Of a stretch of 8,283 nt of DNA, positions 1 through 5,976 are shown in pieces. The DNA lies in assembly GCA_002438575.1 (NCBI GenBank), contig DJPP01000153.1, positions 7,692 through 15,974 on the forward strand, read 5' to 3'. The number at the start of each line of letters is the position of its first letter. Within the stretch, counting starts at the first letter, position 1. Origin of the DNA: Oscillospiraceae bacterium UBA6409. GTDB lineage: Bacteria; Bacillota; Clostridia; Oscillospirales; Oscillospiraceae. The position numbers were made by a program, and so were the translations under genes. Below the pieces are notes generated by a model. It was not told where the DNA came from, did not search any database, and was given only the letters and a program-made list of their open reading frames with translations.

Positions 1-986
1 GAGTCGGCGATGACGGCCACATCGTAGCCCATGTCGCGGAAATACTCGGCGATGGTGATGCCGGTGTAGACCGACGCCTCACGGGCGGCCACAGGCATAT
101 CCGAGGTGTTGGCGATCAGCACCGTACGCTTCATCAGACTCTCGCCGGTGCGGGGATCGGTCAGCTCCGGAAACTCCCGCAGTACGTCGGTCATCTCGTT
201 GCCGCGCTCGCCGCAGCCGATATAGACCACAATGTCCACATCGGCCCACTTGGCCAGCTGGTGCTGCACCACGGTCTTACCGGAGCCGAAGGGCCCGGGA
301 ACGGCGGCGGTGCCGCCCTTGGCGATGGGGAACATGGTGTCGATGACACGCTGGCCGGACTGCAAGGGCTTTACCGGCGGGAATTTCTTTTTATAGGGGC
401 GGCCCACGCGGACGGGCCACTTCTGCACCATGGTCAGCTCGCGCTCCTCACCGTTGGCCAGCTTCACCCGGGCGATGGGCTGGGTGATGGTATACTGTCC
501 GGCCTCGGCCAGCCACACCACCGTGCCCTCGGCGCCCTTGGGCACCATGATCTTGTGCAGCACGGACTCCGTCTCCGGCACGGTGCCCAGGATATCGCCC
601 ACGGCCACGGCGTCGCCCACAGCGGCGGTGGGGGTAAAGTCCCACAGCTTGTCGCGGTCCAGCGGCGGCACCTGGATACCGCGGGTGATGTTGCTGCCCA
701 CCCGGCGGACGATCTCCTCCAGCGGACGCTGGATACCGTCGTAGATATTCTCGATCAGGCCGGGGCCCAGCTCCACGCTCAGCGGCGCGCCGGTGGTGAC
801 CACGTCGGCGCCGGGGCCCAGACCGGACGTCTCCTCATACACCTGTATAGAGGCCCGGTCGCCGGTCATATTCAGGATCTCTCCGATCAGCTGCTGGGGG
901 CCTACGCGCACCACGTCCGCCATATTGGCGTCCGCCATGCCGTCCGCCACCACCAGCGGGCCGGAGACTTTGATGATCTTACCCAT
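1..986 (-). CDS. atpA: A/V-type ATPase catalytic subunit A (partial, C-terminal part outside window)
   Basis: This is the catalytic nucleotide-binding subunit of the soluble V1/A1 head, which couples ATP hydrolysis or synthesis to rotation. The N-terminal 328 residues are visible. They show a beta-barrel start ([12 protein letters not shown]), the extra 'non-homologous' region typical of A/V-type A subunits (about residues 117-187), the P-loop GPFGSGKT at residues 231-238, and [11 protein letters not shown] at about 255-265. The window edge cuts the gene in the Walker B strand (VAVIAD). The ATG at 986 is preceded by AAGGAG (994-999) with a 7-base spacer. That Shine-Dalgarno sits directly against the stop codon of subunit F, 13 bases upstream of the start. 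It is the seventh gene of the operon in this window, and subunits B and D should follow outside it. The family assignment is very secure. F-type alpha/beta subunits are excluded by the insertion and by the gene context. Confidence 0.97.
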   Translation of the reverse strand, partial: MGKIIKVSGPLVVADGMADANMADVVRVGPQQLIGEILNMTGDRASIQVYEETSGLGPGADVVTTGAPLSVELGPGLIENIYDGIQRPLEEIVRRVGSNITRGIQVPPLDRDKLWDFTPTAAVGDAVAVGDILGTVPETESVLHKIMVPKGAEGTVVWLAEAGQYTITQPIARVKLANGEERELTMVQKWPVRVGRPYKKKFPPVKPLQSGQRVIDTMFPIAKGGTAAVPGPFGSGKTVVQHQLAKWADVDIVVYIGCGERGNEMTDVLREFPELTDPRTGESLMKRTVLIANTSDMPVAAREASVYTGITIAEYFRDMGYDVAVIAD

Positions 987-999
987 TCTCTTGCTCCTT

Positions 1000-1308
1000 T
1001 CAGGAAATATCCGCGCCCACGGCGCGTTCCACCGCGTCGTGCAGGGCGGCCCCGGCGATGCCCAGCGAACCGGTCTTGCCGGGAATGAGGATGACGGCGG
1101 GCAGCGGCGCGTCCTTATACCGGGCGATCTCGGCGGTCAGATGCTGTGCCAGCTGCTCGGTGATATAGATGACGGCGTAGTCCTCCTGCGCCAGGCGGTG
1201 CAGCGTTCTGCGCCCCGCGTCCGCATCCTCGGTGGGGAACACGTCCAGCCCCAGCGCACGGAAGCCCAGCACACTGTCCCGGTCCCCAATAACGGCGATC
1301 TTATACAT
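1000..1308 (-). CDS. atpF: A/V-type ATPase subunit F
   Basis: This small central-stalk subunit (NtpG in Enterococcus hirae naming) binds subunit D in the rotor and modulates ATPase activity. The product is 102 residues, close to the usual 100-105. It opens with the family signature [20 protein letters not shown], has a Rossmann-like core ([11 protein letters not shown] at about 44-54), and continues with [10 protein letters not shown] at 71-80. The start is set at the ATG at 1308. A longer upstream reading of the same frame is only the shadow of subunit C. The first 8 bases (ATGTATAA) overlap the end of subunit C, and only a weak GAG-type ribosome site precedes the start. Translation is therefore probably coupled to that of C. 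The neighbours C and A are in the standard A/V-ATPase order. Confidence 0.95.
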   Translation of the reverse strand: MYKIAVIGDRDSVLGFRALGLDVFPTEDADAGRRTLHRLAQEDYAVIYITEQLAQHLTAEIARYKDAPLPAVILIPGKTGSLGIAGAALHDAVERAVGADIS

Positions 1309-2284
1309 ATTGCTCACGCAGCCTTTCCCGGAGCGCCTCCGCCGGCACACCGGCCATCCGGCCGGACAGCACGGTACGCACCGCCGTCCACTCCGCTTCC
1401 TTTGCCGCCAGATAGCCCAGCGCCACCTCCACGCCGAAGGGTACCCGGCGTGCCGCGCCGGCGGCGCGGAGCACCGCGTCGTCACAGGCCTTTTCAAAGG
1501 CGGTCAGGCTGCCGCCCTTAGCGGCCTCGTCGCCCAGCTCCGCCGCCCGGGCAAAGGCCGTGCCCCGCCACAGCGCCGCGGCGCCGCTGCCGCTTCCGGC
1601 GCGGATCGCCTCCGGCGTCACGCTGCCGCCGGGGAACAGCACCTCCCGCAGGAACCCGGCGTCCAGCCCCAGCCGTTGGGCGCGGATGAGCGAACGCAGG
1701 TTCGCCGCGTCGATCATGGCGCGGACATAGTCCTGCAAATAGGGTATCCGGCTGTCCGCCGCCAGCTTTTCCAGCCGCGCGAAGTAGGCCCGATCCAGGA
1801 TGCAGTCGCTGCTGCGCGCGCTGCCTGTCTCGGCCAGCACCCGCTGGGCCTCATCGGCCGCGGCGGCCATGTCGGCGTTCAGAAAGTCCCATCCGCTGCC
1901 TTCGGCGTGCTTTTTCCGCAGCGTCTCCGCCGGCACGGTCCCGGCGTCGATCAGCAGACGCTCCGCGTCCTGCGGCGCCTTCAGCAGCGTCTTGATGTTG
2001 TGATAGTCGTACTTCAGCCGGAACACGTCCAGCACCTCCGCCTCCGGCATAAAGCGGGACACATCGGCGAACACCGCCTCGCGCTGCGCGCGCAGCGCCG
2101 CCTGCAGGGACGGCTCATCGTGTACGGGCGCGTAGCCCCACTCGCTCAGCAGCCGGGCGCAGTCCTCGGCGGAGGGCGCCTGCAGCAGCTGCTCCAGCCG
2201 CTGGGCCGTCAGCAGCTGACGTTCCATGGCGCGTATGCGGGCGGACAGGAACAGATAGTCCGTGTCCTTTCTCCGTTTTGTCAA
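1301..2284 (-). CDS. atpC: A/V-type ATPase subunit C (socket subunit)
   Basis: This is the funnel-shaped subunit (eukaryotic subunit d equivalent) that sits on the K ring and receives the central stalk. The product is 327 residues, near the family norm of about 330-350, and mostly alpha-helical. The N-terminus DTDYLFLSARIRAMERQLL matches the family pattern of a Tyr-containing opening followed by a helix. Later segments such as LKYDYHNIKTLLKAP (about 109-123) are also typical. The start is taken as a TTG at 2284, because an AAAGGGGG ribosome site (2292-2299) lies 7 bases upstream and the family's N-terminal motif would be lost from the next in-frame ATG at residue 20. The gene begins 14 bases after subunit E ends and overlaps subunit F by 8 bases. 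Confidence 0.93.
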   Translation of the reverse strand: MTKRRKDTDYLFLSARIRAMERQLLTAQRLEQLLQAPSAEDCARLLSEWGYAPVHDEPSLQAALRAQREAVFADVSRFMPEAEVLDVFRLKYDYHNIKTLLKAPQDAERLLIDAGTVPAETLRKKHAEGSGWDFLNADMAAAADEAQRVLAETGSARSSDCILDRAYFARLEKLAADSRIPYLQDYVRAMIDAANLRSLIRAQRLGLDAGFLREVLFPGGSVTPEAIRAGSGSGAAALWRGTAFARAAELGDEAAKGGSLTAFEKACDDAVLRAAGAARRVPFGVEVALGYLAAKEAEWTAVRTVLSGRMAGVPAEALRERLREQYV

Positions 2285-2291
2285 AGGGACG

Positions 2292-2299
2292 CCCCCTTT
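2292..2299 (-). promoter_or_regulatory. Ribosome binding site deciding the TTG start of subunit C
   Basis: The minus strand reads AAAGGGGG, followed by a 7-base spacer and TTG at 2284-2282. It touches the stop codon of subunit E (2299-2301). It is the only good Shine-Dalgarno near the N-terminus of subunit C and supports a non-ATG start. Confidence 0.7.
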
Positions 2300-2883
2300 C
2301 AGTCAAACAGCACGGCGGCCACGGCGGAGGAGTCCTCCTGCCGCGCCCGGCGCAGCAGCTCGGCAAAGCCGCAGTTGATCTCCATGCGGCCCCGCTGCAG
2401 CACCACGCCGCCGCCCGTCTCCCGGGTGTCGGCGGCCAGTGTAAAGCCCGCGCCGGGCTTTTTGCCGTTGGCGGCGTCCACCACCGCCTGCCCCACCGTG
2501 TCCCGGTCGGCGGCGGAGAACACCAGCGCCTCGCCGCCCTGCCCGTTTTCCGCGGCCAGCGATGCCAGCAGGTCGATATACTCCGGGCGCGGCAGCTTCA
2601 GCAGCGCGTCGGCGGCGCGGGCGAAGGCCTCGTCCAGCAGCCGCTGCTTCTCCGCCAGCACCCGCTGGCGGCAGGCCAGACGGCTGCCGCCCTCCAGACG
2701 CTCCACCTGCTCGTGCTCCAGCACCTTGCAGCGGGCCTCGCCCTCGCGGAGCAGCTTGTCCGCGTCGGCGCGGTACCGGGCCAGAATGGCCTCGGCCTCC
2801 GCCGCCGCCTGGGCGGCGATGTCGGCGCACTCGGCCTGCGTATCGGCCTCCATGCGCGCGATGATCTTGTCGATACCGTTCAT
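2299..2883 (-). CDS. atpE: A/V-type ATPase peripheral stalk subunit E
   Basis: Subunit E pairs with the G/H subunit to form the peripheral stalk that keeps the A/B head from turning with the rotor. The product is 194 residues, the normal size. About residues 1-85 are charged, Ala/Glu/Arg-rich and predicted to be one long coiled-coil helix (for example AAQAAAEAEAILARYRADAD). The C-terminal half is the globular head-binding domain, with GGGVVLQRGRMEINCGFAEL at about 157-176, a strongly conserved pattern in this family. The ATG at 2883 lies 13 bases after the stop of subunit K, with a modest purine-rich site (AAGGCGGG) in the gap. It sits between K and C, as in Thermus and Enterococcus operons. 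Confidence 0.94.
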   Translation of the reverse strand: MNGIDKIIARMEADTQAECADIAAQAAAEAEAILARYRADADKLLREGEARCKVLEHEQVERLEGGSRLACRQRVLAEKQRLLDEAFARAADALLKLPRPEYIDLLASLAAENGQGGEALVFSAADRDTVGQAVVDAANGKKPGAGFTLAADTRETGGGVVLQRGRMEINCGFAELLRRARQEDSSAVAAVLFD

Positions 2884-2896
2884 AGGCGCACCCGCC

Positions 2897-3388
2897 TTAC
2901 TTCATGATGTTCAGGGAGATCATAATGGTCGCCACCAGAGACAGAATGGCGTAGAACTCCACGATACCGCAGTAGATGATGCCCTTGGTGGCGGCCTCCG
3001 GGTGCTTGGCCACGATGTTGATGGACGCGGCGGCCACGCGGCCCTGGAAGATGGCGCTCAGCCAGCCGCCCAGCATGATGGGCAGGCAGGCGGCGAAGAA
3101 GGACAGGCCCTGGGTCAGGGAGACGTCCAGCACGCTGCCGCTGAGCAGGCCGGTCTGGCCCAGCACCAGGAACAGCGCCACAAAGCCGTACAGGCCCTGG
3201 GTGCCGGGCAGCACCTGTAGGATCAGGCACTTGGTGGACTTGTCGGGGTCCTCGCTGGTCAAGCCGGCGGCGGCCTCACCCACCATACCGGTGCCCTTGG
3301 CGGAGCCGATGCAGCACAGGCCAGCGGTCAGCGCCGCGCCCAGAATGGCGAAACCCAGTCCGCCCACAGATTCAAGAAAAGCTAACAT
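2897..3388 (-). CDS. ntpK: A/V-type ATPase rotor ring subunit K (predicted Na+-binding)
   Basis: This is the membrane rotor proteolipid that carries the coupling ion. The product is 163 residues, the double-hairpin size. Four hydrophobic helices lie at about 10-30, 55-78, 93-113 and 137-160, and the two halves are a duplicated hairpin. Residues aligned by eye with the Na+ site of Enterococcus hirae NtpK (L61, T64, Q65, Q110, E139) are all present: L60, T63 and Q64 in LPGTQG, Q115 in FQGRVAAA, and E144 in GIVEFYAIL. The first hairpin has no ion-binding carboxylate, as in other double-hairpin V-type K subunits. The start overlaps the end of subunit I by 7 bases (ATGTTAG). It has the strongest Shine-Dalgarno in the operon, which fits a subunit needed in about ten copies. 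Sodium specificity is a prediction from the residues. Confidence 0.96.
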   Translation of the reverse strand: MLAFLESVGGLGFAILGAALTAGLCCIGSAKGTGMVGEAAAGLTSEDPDKSTKCLILQVLPGTQGLYGFVALFLVLGQTGLLSGSVLDVSLTQGLSFFAACLPIMLGGWLSAIFQGRVAAASINIVAKHPEAATKGIIYCGIVEFYAILSLVATIMISLNIMK

Positions 3389-5331
3389 GATTTAGTATCC
3401 TCCTTAATGATCTCTACGTGTTTGGCCCGGACGCGCAGGGGACGGTAGGCCTTGCCGCCGTCCTTGTAGAAGCGTCCGAAGAATTCCAGAAATTGCAGGC
3501 GCATATCGTGGACATAGCAGCCCAGCAGGTTCAGCGCCAGGTTCAGCATATTGCCGACAAATGCGATGATGATGAAGGTGACCACGTTGCCGGTGGTGGC
3601 GCCCAGCATATTGAACACCTGGGCCAGCACCGCGCCGGACAGCATCAGCGCCATCAGCCGGACATAGGACAGGATATCGCTGAAGAAGCCCGTCACGCCG
3701 TTGTACACCGCCGCCACGAAGCCCGTCACCTTGCCGAAGCCCTTTTTGCCCCGGCCCGCGCCGTATACCAGCATGAGAACGCCCACGCACAGCACTGCGG
3801 GCACACCGGATATGTTGCCGATGCCCAGCACCGCCAGGCCCGTGCCCGCCAGAATGATCCACCAGGTGATCTCGTCGAACAGGGCGTCCATAAAGCAGCC
3901 CTTTTTGCATTTCTCCACCACACTGACGGTCATGCCGGTGAACACCTGCAACGCGCCCAGGATCAGCGAGCCCACCATGATGGCCATGGTGTCGTCCAGA
4001 GGGGAGAACAGCGCCGGCAGGGCAAAGGTGCTCTCCGGGTCAAAGAACTTGAAGAGCTGCGGCAGGAAGTCGCCGAAAAAGCTGCCGGTCATGGTGCCGA
4101 AGAGCACGGTGGTCACGCCGCACCAGAAGATCATCTCCATAAAGCTGCGGTCGTCCGGCCGTTTTTTCTTCAGGAACAGCCACGAGCCGAGGAGCATCAG
4201 CAGTCCGTAGCCGATGTCCGCCATCATCATGCCGAAAAACAGGATGAAGAACGGTGCCATCACCGGGTTGGGGTCCACGCCGTCGTAGGCCGGCAGGGAG
4301 TACTGCTCTGTGATGCAGTTCATGGACCGTGCCACCGCGTTGTCCTCCAGCAGCACCGGCACCTCCGGTATCTGCTCCGCCGTGGGATCGGACAGGGTGT
4401 AGTCGCAGTCCACCGTGTCCAGATACGCCGTCAGCCTTGCCGTTTTCTTCTCCGGCACCCAGCCGTCAAAGGCCACGATGCACCCATCGGTCAGCAGCCT
4501 GCGGCGGTTCTCCTCCCGCTGTAGGCGGGAGGCCAGCCGGTCGGCGCACAGATACAGCTCCGGCAGCCGTCCCGCCAGCTCGTCCAGCTCCTTCCGCAGG
4601 GTCTCCTGCTGCCGCCTGACCTCTGCCAGCCGGTCCGCGTCCCGCCGCAGGTTTTCCTCCGGCGTGCCGGTGCGGCCCTTCAGGGGCGAAGCCGCGAAGC
4701 CCCGGCCCCGCAGCAGCTCCAGCACCTGCGCCGTCGCCGCCTTGTGGGTGACGAGCAGCACGCACTGCTGCTGCCGGTCGGCGGAGAGCAGATACAGCTC
4801 GCTCTCCGGATATTCGTTTTGTACCTGCCCGCACAGCTCGTCCCAGGGGACGAAGGGCGGCAGTACGCCCAGGGTCACGTCGCAGCAGCGTGTTTCCGTC
4901 AGCTCCAGGGGCAGGTCCAGGCTCAGCCAGGGCCCCAGGGTGATCTGATCGGTCTCCAGCTGGGCGGTCAGCGCCGCCAGCTGCTGTAATTGTCCCGTCA
5001 CCTCGTTGACCTGACGGGCCAGCGCCAGCCCGTCGTCCAGCCCCGTCTCGCTCAGGTATTCCGTCTCGCCGATGGCGGGGCGGGGTGCCAGCAGCGGCGC
5101 TTTCCTGGGCGGCGCGGCACGCCGCAGGGCGTCGATCGCCGTCTGTACCTGCCGCTGGCGGGTCAGGCAGTCCGCCGTCTCGCTGTCGCAGCGCCGCAGG
5201 CTCTCCGGCGCATCCGGCGCGTCCGGCTCGCTGATCTCCACGCAGCCCATACGCTCCAGCTGCCGCAGCAGCGCGTCGTGGTCCCGTTCCAGCGCCAGCA
5301 GTTGCAGGCGCTTCATTTTTACAATGGGCAT
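3382..5331 (-). CDS. atpI: A/V-type ATPase membrane stator subunit I (subunit a)
   Basis: This is the two-domain stator subunit that provides the ion half-channels against the K ring and anchors the peripheral stalks. The product is 649 residues, close to the family's roughly 650. The cytoplasmic half (about 1-355) begins MPIVKMKRLQLLALERDHDALLRQL and contains two coiled-coil arms (about 50-130 and 225-285). The membrane half has about eight hydrophobic segments between 357 and 606. They include the conserved PVMAPFFILFFGMMMADIGYG (356-376) and SDILSYVRLMAL (551-562), whose R558 matches the essential channel arginine of the family. HDMRLQFLEFFGRFY (608-622) is also a family hallmark. The ATG at 5331 directly follows the TAA of the upstream stalk gene with no gap, which suggests translational coupling. 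Confidence 0.97.
   Translation of the reverse strand: MPIVKMKRLQLLALERDHDALLRQLERMGCVEISEPDAPDAPESLRRCDSETADCLTRQRQVQTAIDALRRAAPPRKAPLLAPRPAIGETEYLSETGLDDGLALARQVNEVTGQLQQLAALTAQLETDQITLGPWLSLDLPLELTETRCCDVTLGVLPPFVPWDELCGQVQNEYPESELYLLSADRQQQCVLLVTHKAATAQVLELLRGRGFAASPLKGRTGTPEENLRRDADRLAEVRRQQETLRKELDELAGRLPELYLCADRLASRLQREENRRRLLTDGCIVAFDGWVPEKKTARLTAYLDTVDCDYTLSDPTAEQIPEVPVLLEDNAVARSMNCITEQYSLPAYDGVDPNPVMAPFFILFFGMMMADIGYGLLMLLGSWLFLKKKRPDDRSFMEMIFWCGVTTVLFGTMTGSFFGDFLPQLFKFFDPESTFALPALFSPLDDTMAIMVGSLILGALQVFTGMTVSVVEKCKKGCFMDALFDEITWWIILAGTGLAVLGIGNISGVPAVLCVGVLMLVYGAGRGKKGFGKVTGFVAAVYNGVTGFFSDILSYVRLMALMLSGAVLAQVFNMLGATTGNVVTFIIIAFVGNMLNLALNLLGCYVHDMRLQFLEFFGRFYKDGGKAYRPLRVRAKHVEIIKEDTKSC
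3399..3405 (-). promoter_or_regulatory. Strong ribosome binding site of subunit K
   Basis: The minus strand reads AAGGAGG, a full anti-16S match, 10 bases before the ATG at 3388. It lies inside the last codons of subunit I. No other gene of the operon in this window has a match this long. I infer that it raises K output above that of its neighbours, in line with the ring stoichiometry. Confidence 0.8.
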
Positions 5332-5655
5332 TTACCGCTTCACCACCTTTTCCACGATGGCGCGGACGGCCGCGTCCATGCGCTGCTCCGCCTGCTGCCG
5401 TATGGCTGCACAGGTGCGCTCGGCATCGCTTCGCAGGGCGGCGTCCGCCGCCTGTCCGGCTGCGCCGGCCCGCTGCATGGCCTCGCTCTCCAGCGTCTTC
5501 ACGGCGCGTTGCGCCTCCCGCACCAAACCGTCGCCGTCCCGGCGGGCCTGCTCGGTCAGTGCCCGGGCGGCGCGCTGGGCCTCGGCCTTCTGCTCCAGAA
5601 GCCGCTGCTCCGCCGCCTGCAGCTGGTCTATTTTTTCACGGTACAGTTTACTCAC
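5332..5655 (-). CDS. A/V-type ATPase peripheral stalk subunit G/H
   Basis: This is the first gene of the ATPase operon. It encodes a 107-residue, almost wholly alpha-helical protein rich in Ala, Glu, Gln and Arg (for example EQKAEAQRAARALTEQARRD), with no membrane segment. Length, composition and position before subunit I match the small stalk subunit called G in Thermus, NtpF in Enterococcus hirae and AhaH in archaea. That subunit forms a heterodimeric coiled coil with E. Sequence alone is weak evidence for such coiled-coil proteins, so the call rests largely on context. The chosen start is GTG at 5655 (MSKLYREKIDQ), with AGGA 6 bases upstream. A longer frame from an ATG at 5715 would add a non-helical, Cys-containing N-terminus and has no good ribosome site. 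The stop codon TAA abuts the ATG of subunit I. Confidence 0.85.
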   Translation of the reverse strand: MSKLYREKIDQLQAAEQRLLEQKAEAQRAARALTEQARRDGDGLVREAQRAVKTLESEAMQRAGAAGQAADAALRSDAERTCAAIRQQAEQRMDAAVRAIVEKVVKR

Positions 5656-5657
5656 CG

Positions 5658-5665
5658 CCTTTCCT
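5658..5665 (-). promoter_or_regulatory. Ribosome binding site deciding the GTG start of subunit G/H
   Basis: The minus strand reads AGGAAAGG. The AGGA core is 6 bases upstream of GTG (5655-5653). It supports the short 107-residue product over an in-frame ATG 60 bases further upstream. Confidence 0.65.
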
Positions 5666-5682
5666 GATCTGGGAAACAGACA

Positions 5683-5712
5683 GGGGAAGACCACCATGCG
5701 GCAGTCTCCCCC
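5683..5712 (-). promoter_or_regulatory. Leader hairpin 2 of the ATPase transcript
   Basis: On the minus strand GGGGGAGAC (5712-5704) can pair with GTCTTCCCC (5691-5683). This gives nine pairs including one G-U, around a 12-base loop. It ends about 18 bases before the AGGA of the subunit G/H gene. There is no T-run behind it, so it is not a standard terminator. It could affect ribosome access or transcript stability. The pairing is seen in the sequence; the role is unknown. Confidence 0.45.
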
Positions 5713-5720
5713 CAAAAGAT

Positions 5721-5741
5721 GTATTCCTGCGGAGGGAATAC
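5721..5741 (-). promoter_or_regulatory. Leader hairpin 1 of the ATPase transcript
   Basis: The minus strand holds a perfect 7-base inverted repeat, GTATTCC and GGAATAC, around a 7-base loop. The overlapping segment GAGGG-TATT-CCCTC offers a competing small hairpin, so two alternative folds are possible. It is followed by ATCTTTTGG, too short a T-run for a confident attenuator. It lies about 20-45 bases into the predicted transcript. Confidence 0.45.
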
Positions 5742-5769
5742 CCTCGCCGTCCCTTTTCCTTTACCCTAT

Positions 5770-5799
5770 ATGATACCACAAAAGTCGGAAAACGAACAA
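5770..5799 (-). promoter_or_regulatory. Probable promoter of the ATPase operon
   Basis: On the minus strand an extended -10, TGG-TATCAT (TATCAT at 5775-5770), has TTGTTC (5799-5794) 18 bases upstream as a weak -35. Transcription would begin near 5763 and leave a leader of about 108 bases before the GTG of subunit G/H. The call is by eye on sigma-A-type patterns and no start site is known. Confidence 0.55.
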
Positions 5800-5839
5800 C
5801 AGGCAGAATGGCAAAAATAACCGGTATCCTTTGTGCAGG

Positions 5840-5868
5840 GTGACGGTAAAGTGACAGCCGGGTGACAG
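5840..5868 (-). repeat. Three 7-base direct repeats at 11-base period, Pho-box-like operator
   Basis: On the minus strand the block reads CTGTCAC-N4-CTGTCAC-N4-CCGTCAC (units at 5868-5862, 5857-5851 and 5846-5840). The first two units are identical and the third differs at one base. The 11-base period is that of PhoB/OmpR-family binding sites, and the first 18 bases match the E. coli Pho box (CTGTCAT-N4-CTGTCAY) in all but the spacer and one unit base. A degenerate fourth unit may lie at 5873-5877. The block lies 18 bases upstream of the uppP -35 candidate and about 40 bases upstream of the ATPase -35 candidate. The repeat is directly visible; the regulator is inferred, and Firmicute PhoP sites described so far usually have a different core (TTAACA-like). 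Confidence 0.65.
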
Positions 5869-5886
5869 ACAGGTAAGAAATAAGTG

Positions 5887-5916
5887 GTGGCATTTTTTTG
5901 CCCCATGTGGTATACT
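5887..5916 (+). promoter_or_regulatory. Probable promoter of uppP-ftsK
   Basis: An extended -10, TGG-TATACT (TATACT at 5911-5916), is preceded after 18 bases by GTGGCA (5887-5892), a weak -35. The start would be near 5922, leaving a leader of about 55 bases. A TATAAT at 5956-5961 is a rival -10 but would leave only about 10 untranslated bases and no good -35. Confidence 0.55.
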
Positions 5917-5937
5917 CTTCCTATATTGGAACAGTAT

Positions 5938-5952
5938 TCCCGTTTTGCGGGA
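5938..5952 (+). other. Small hairpin in the uppP leader
   Basis: TCCCG and CGGGA pair around a 5-base TTTTG loop, with no T-run after it. It falls between the predicted transcription start and the GAGG ribosome site (5967-5970) of uppP. It may be incidental. Confidence 0.3.
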
Positions 5953-5976
5953 GCGTATAATAACGTGAGGTGTGTC

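Larger units (their letters stand above)
5656..5976. other. Divergent intergenic control region between the ATPase operon and uppP
   Basis: These 321 bases hold no gene that I can support. They are clearly more AT-rich than the flanking coding DNA. They contain a leftward promoter candidate, a leftward leader with two hairpins, a block of 11-base-spaced direct repeats, a rightward promoter candidate and a small hairpin in the uppP leader. Each is listed separately. No intrinsic terminator is visible, as expected between divergent genes. Confidence 0.85.

Noticed and set aside
261..1088. A plus-strand open frame of 275 codons opposite subunit A
   Set aside because: Subunit A with its P-loop is read on the minus strand. 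The plus-strand product is His/Gly-rich shadow text.
1232..3220. A 662-codon open frame on the plus strand opposite subunits F, C, E and K
   Set aside because: It runs antisense through four certain genes. The product is low-complexity Arg/Gln/His/Ala-rich text without any domain, as expected from GC-rich DNA in which stop codons are rare on the opposite strand.
3418..4524. A long plus-strand open frame opposite subunit I, rich in His, Gln and Ala
   Set aside because: Subunit I is certain in the other strand. The antisense composition is an artefact of the codon bias and there is no ribosome site.
5656..5715. A 20-residue N-terminal extension of the G/H stalk subunit from an ATG at 5715
   Set aside because: The extension is not helical and has cysteines, prolines and no Shine-Dalgarno. 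The GTG at 5655 has AGGA at good spacing.
5889..5902. GGCA-T6-TGCC as an intrinsic terminator
   Set aside because: The stem is only 4 pairs and the T-run is in the loop rather than after it. There is no gene end here to terminate.
5956..5961. TATAAT as the -10 box of uppP
   Set aside because: It would leave about 10 bases before the ATG, with no room for the GAGG site. No -35 lies at usable spacing; TTGGAA is 24 bases away.
5884..5976. A 31-codon N-terminal extension of uppP from a GTG at 5884
   Set aside because: It would cover the promoter candidate and has no ribosome site. Known UppP proteins start close to motif 1, as the ATG at 5977 does.
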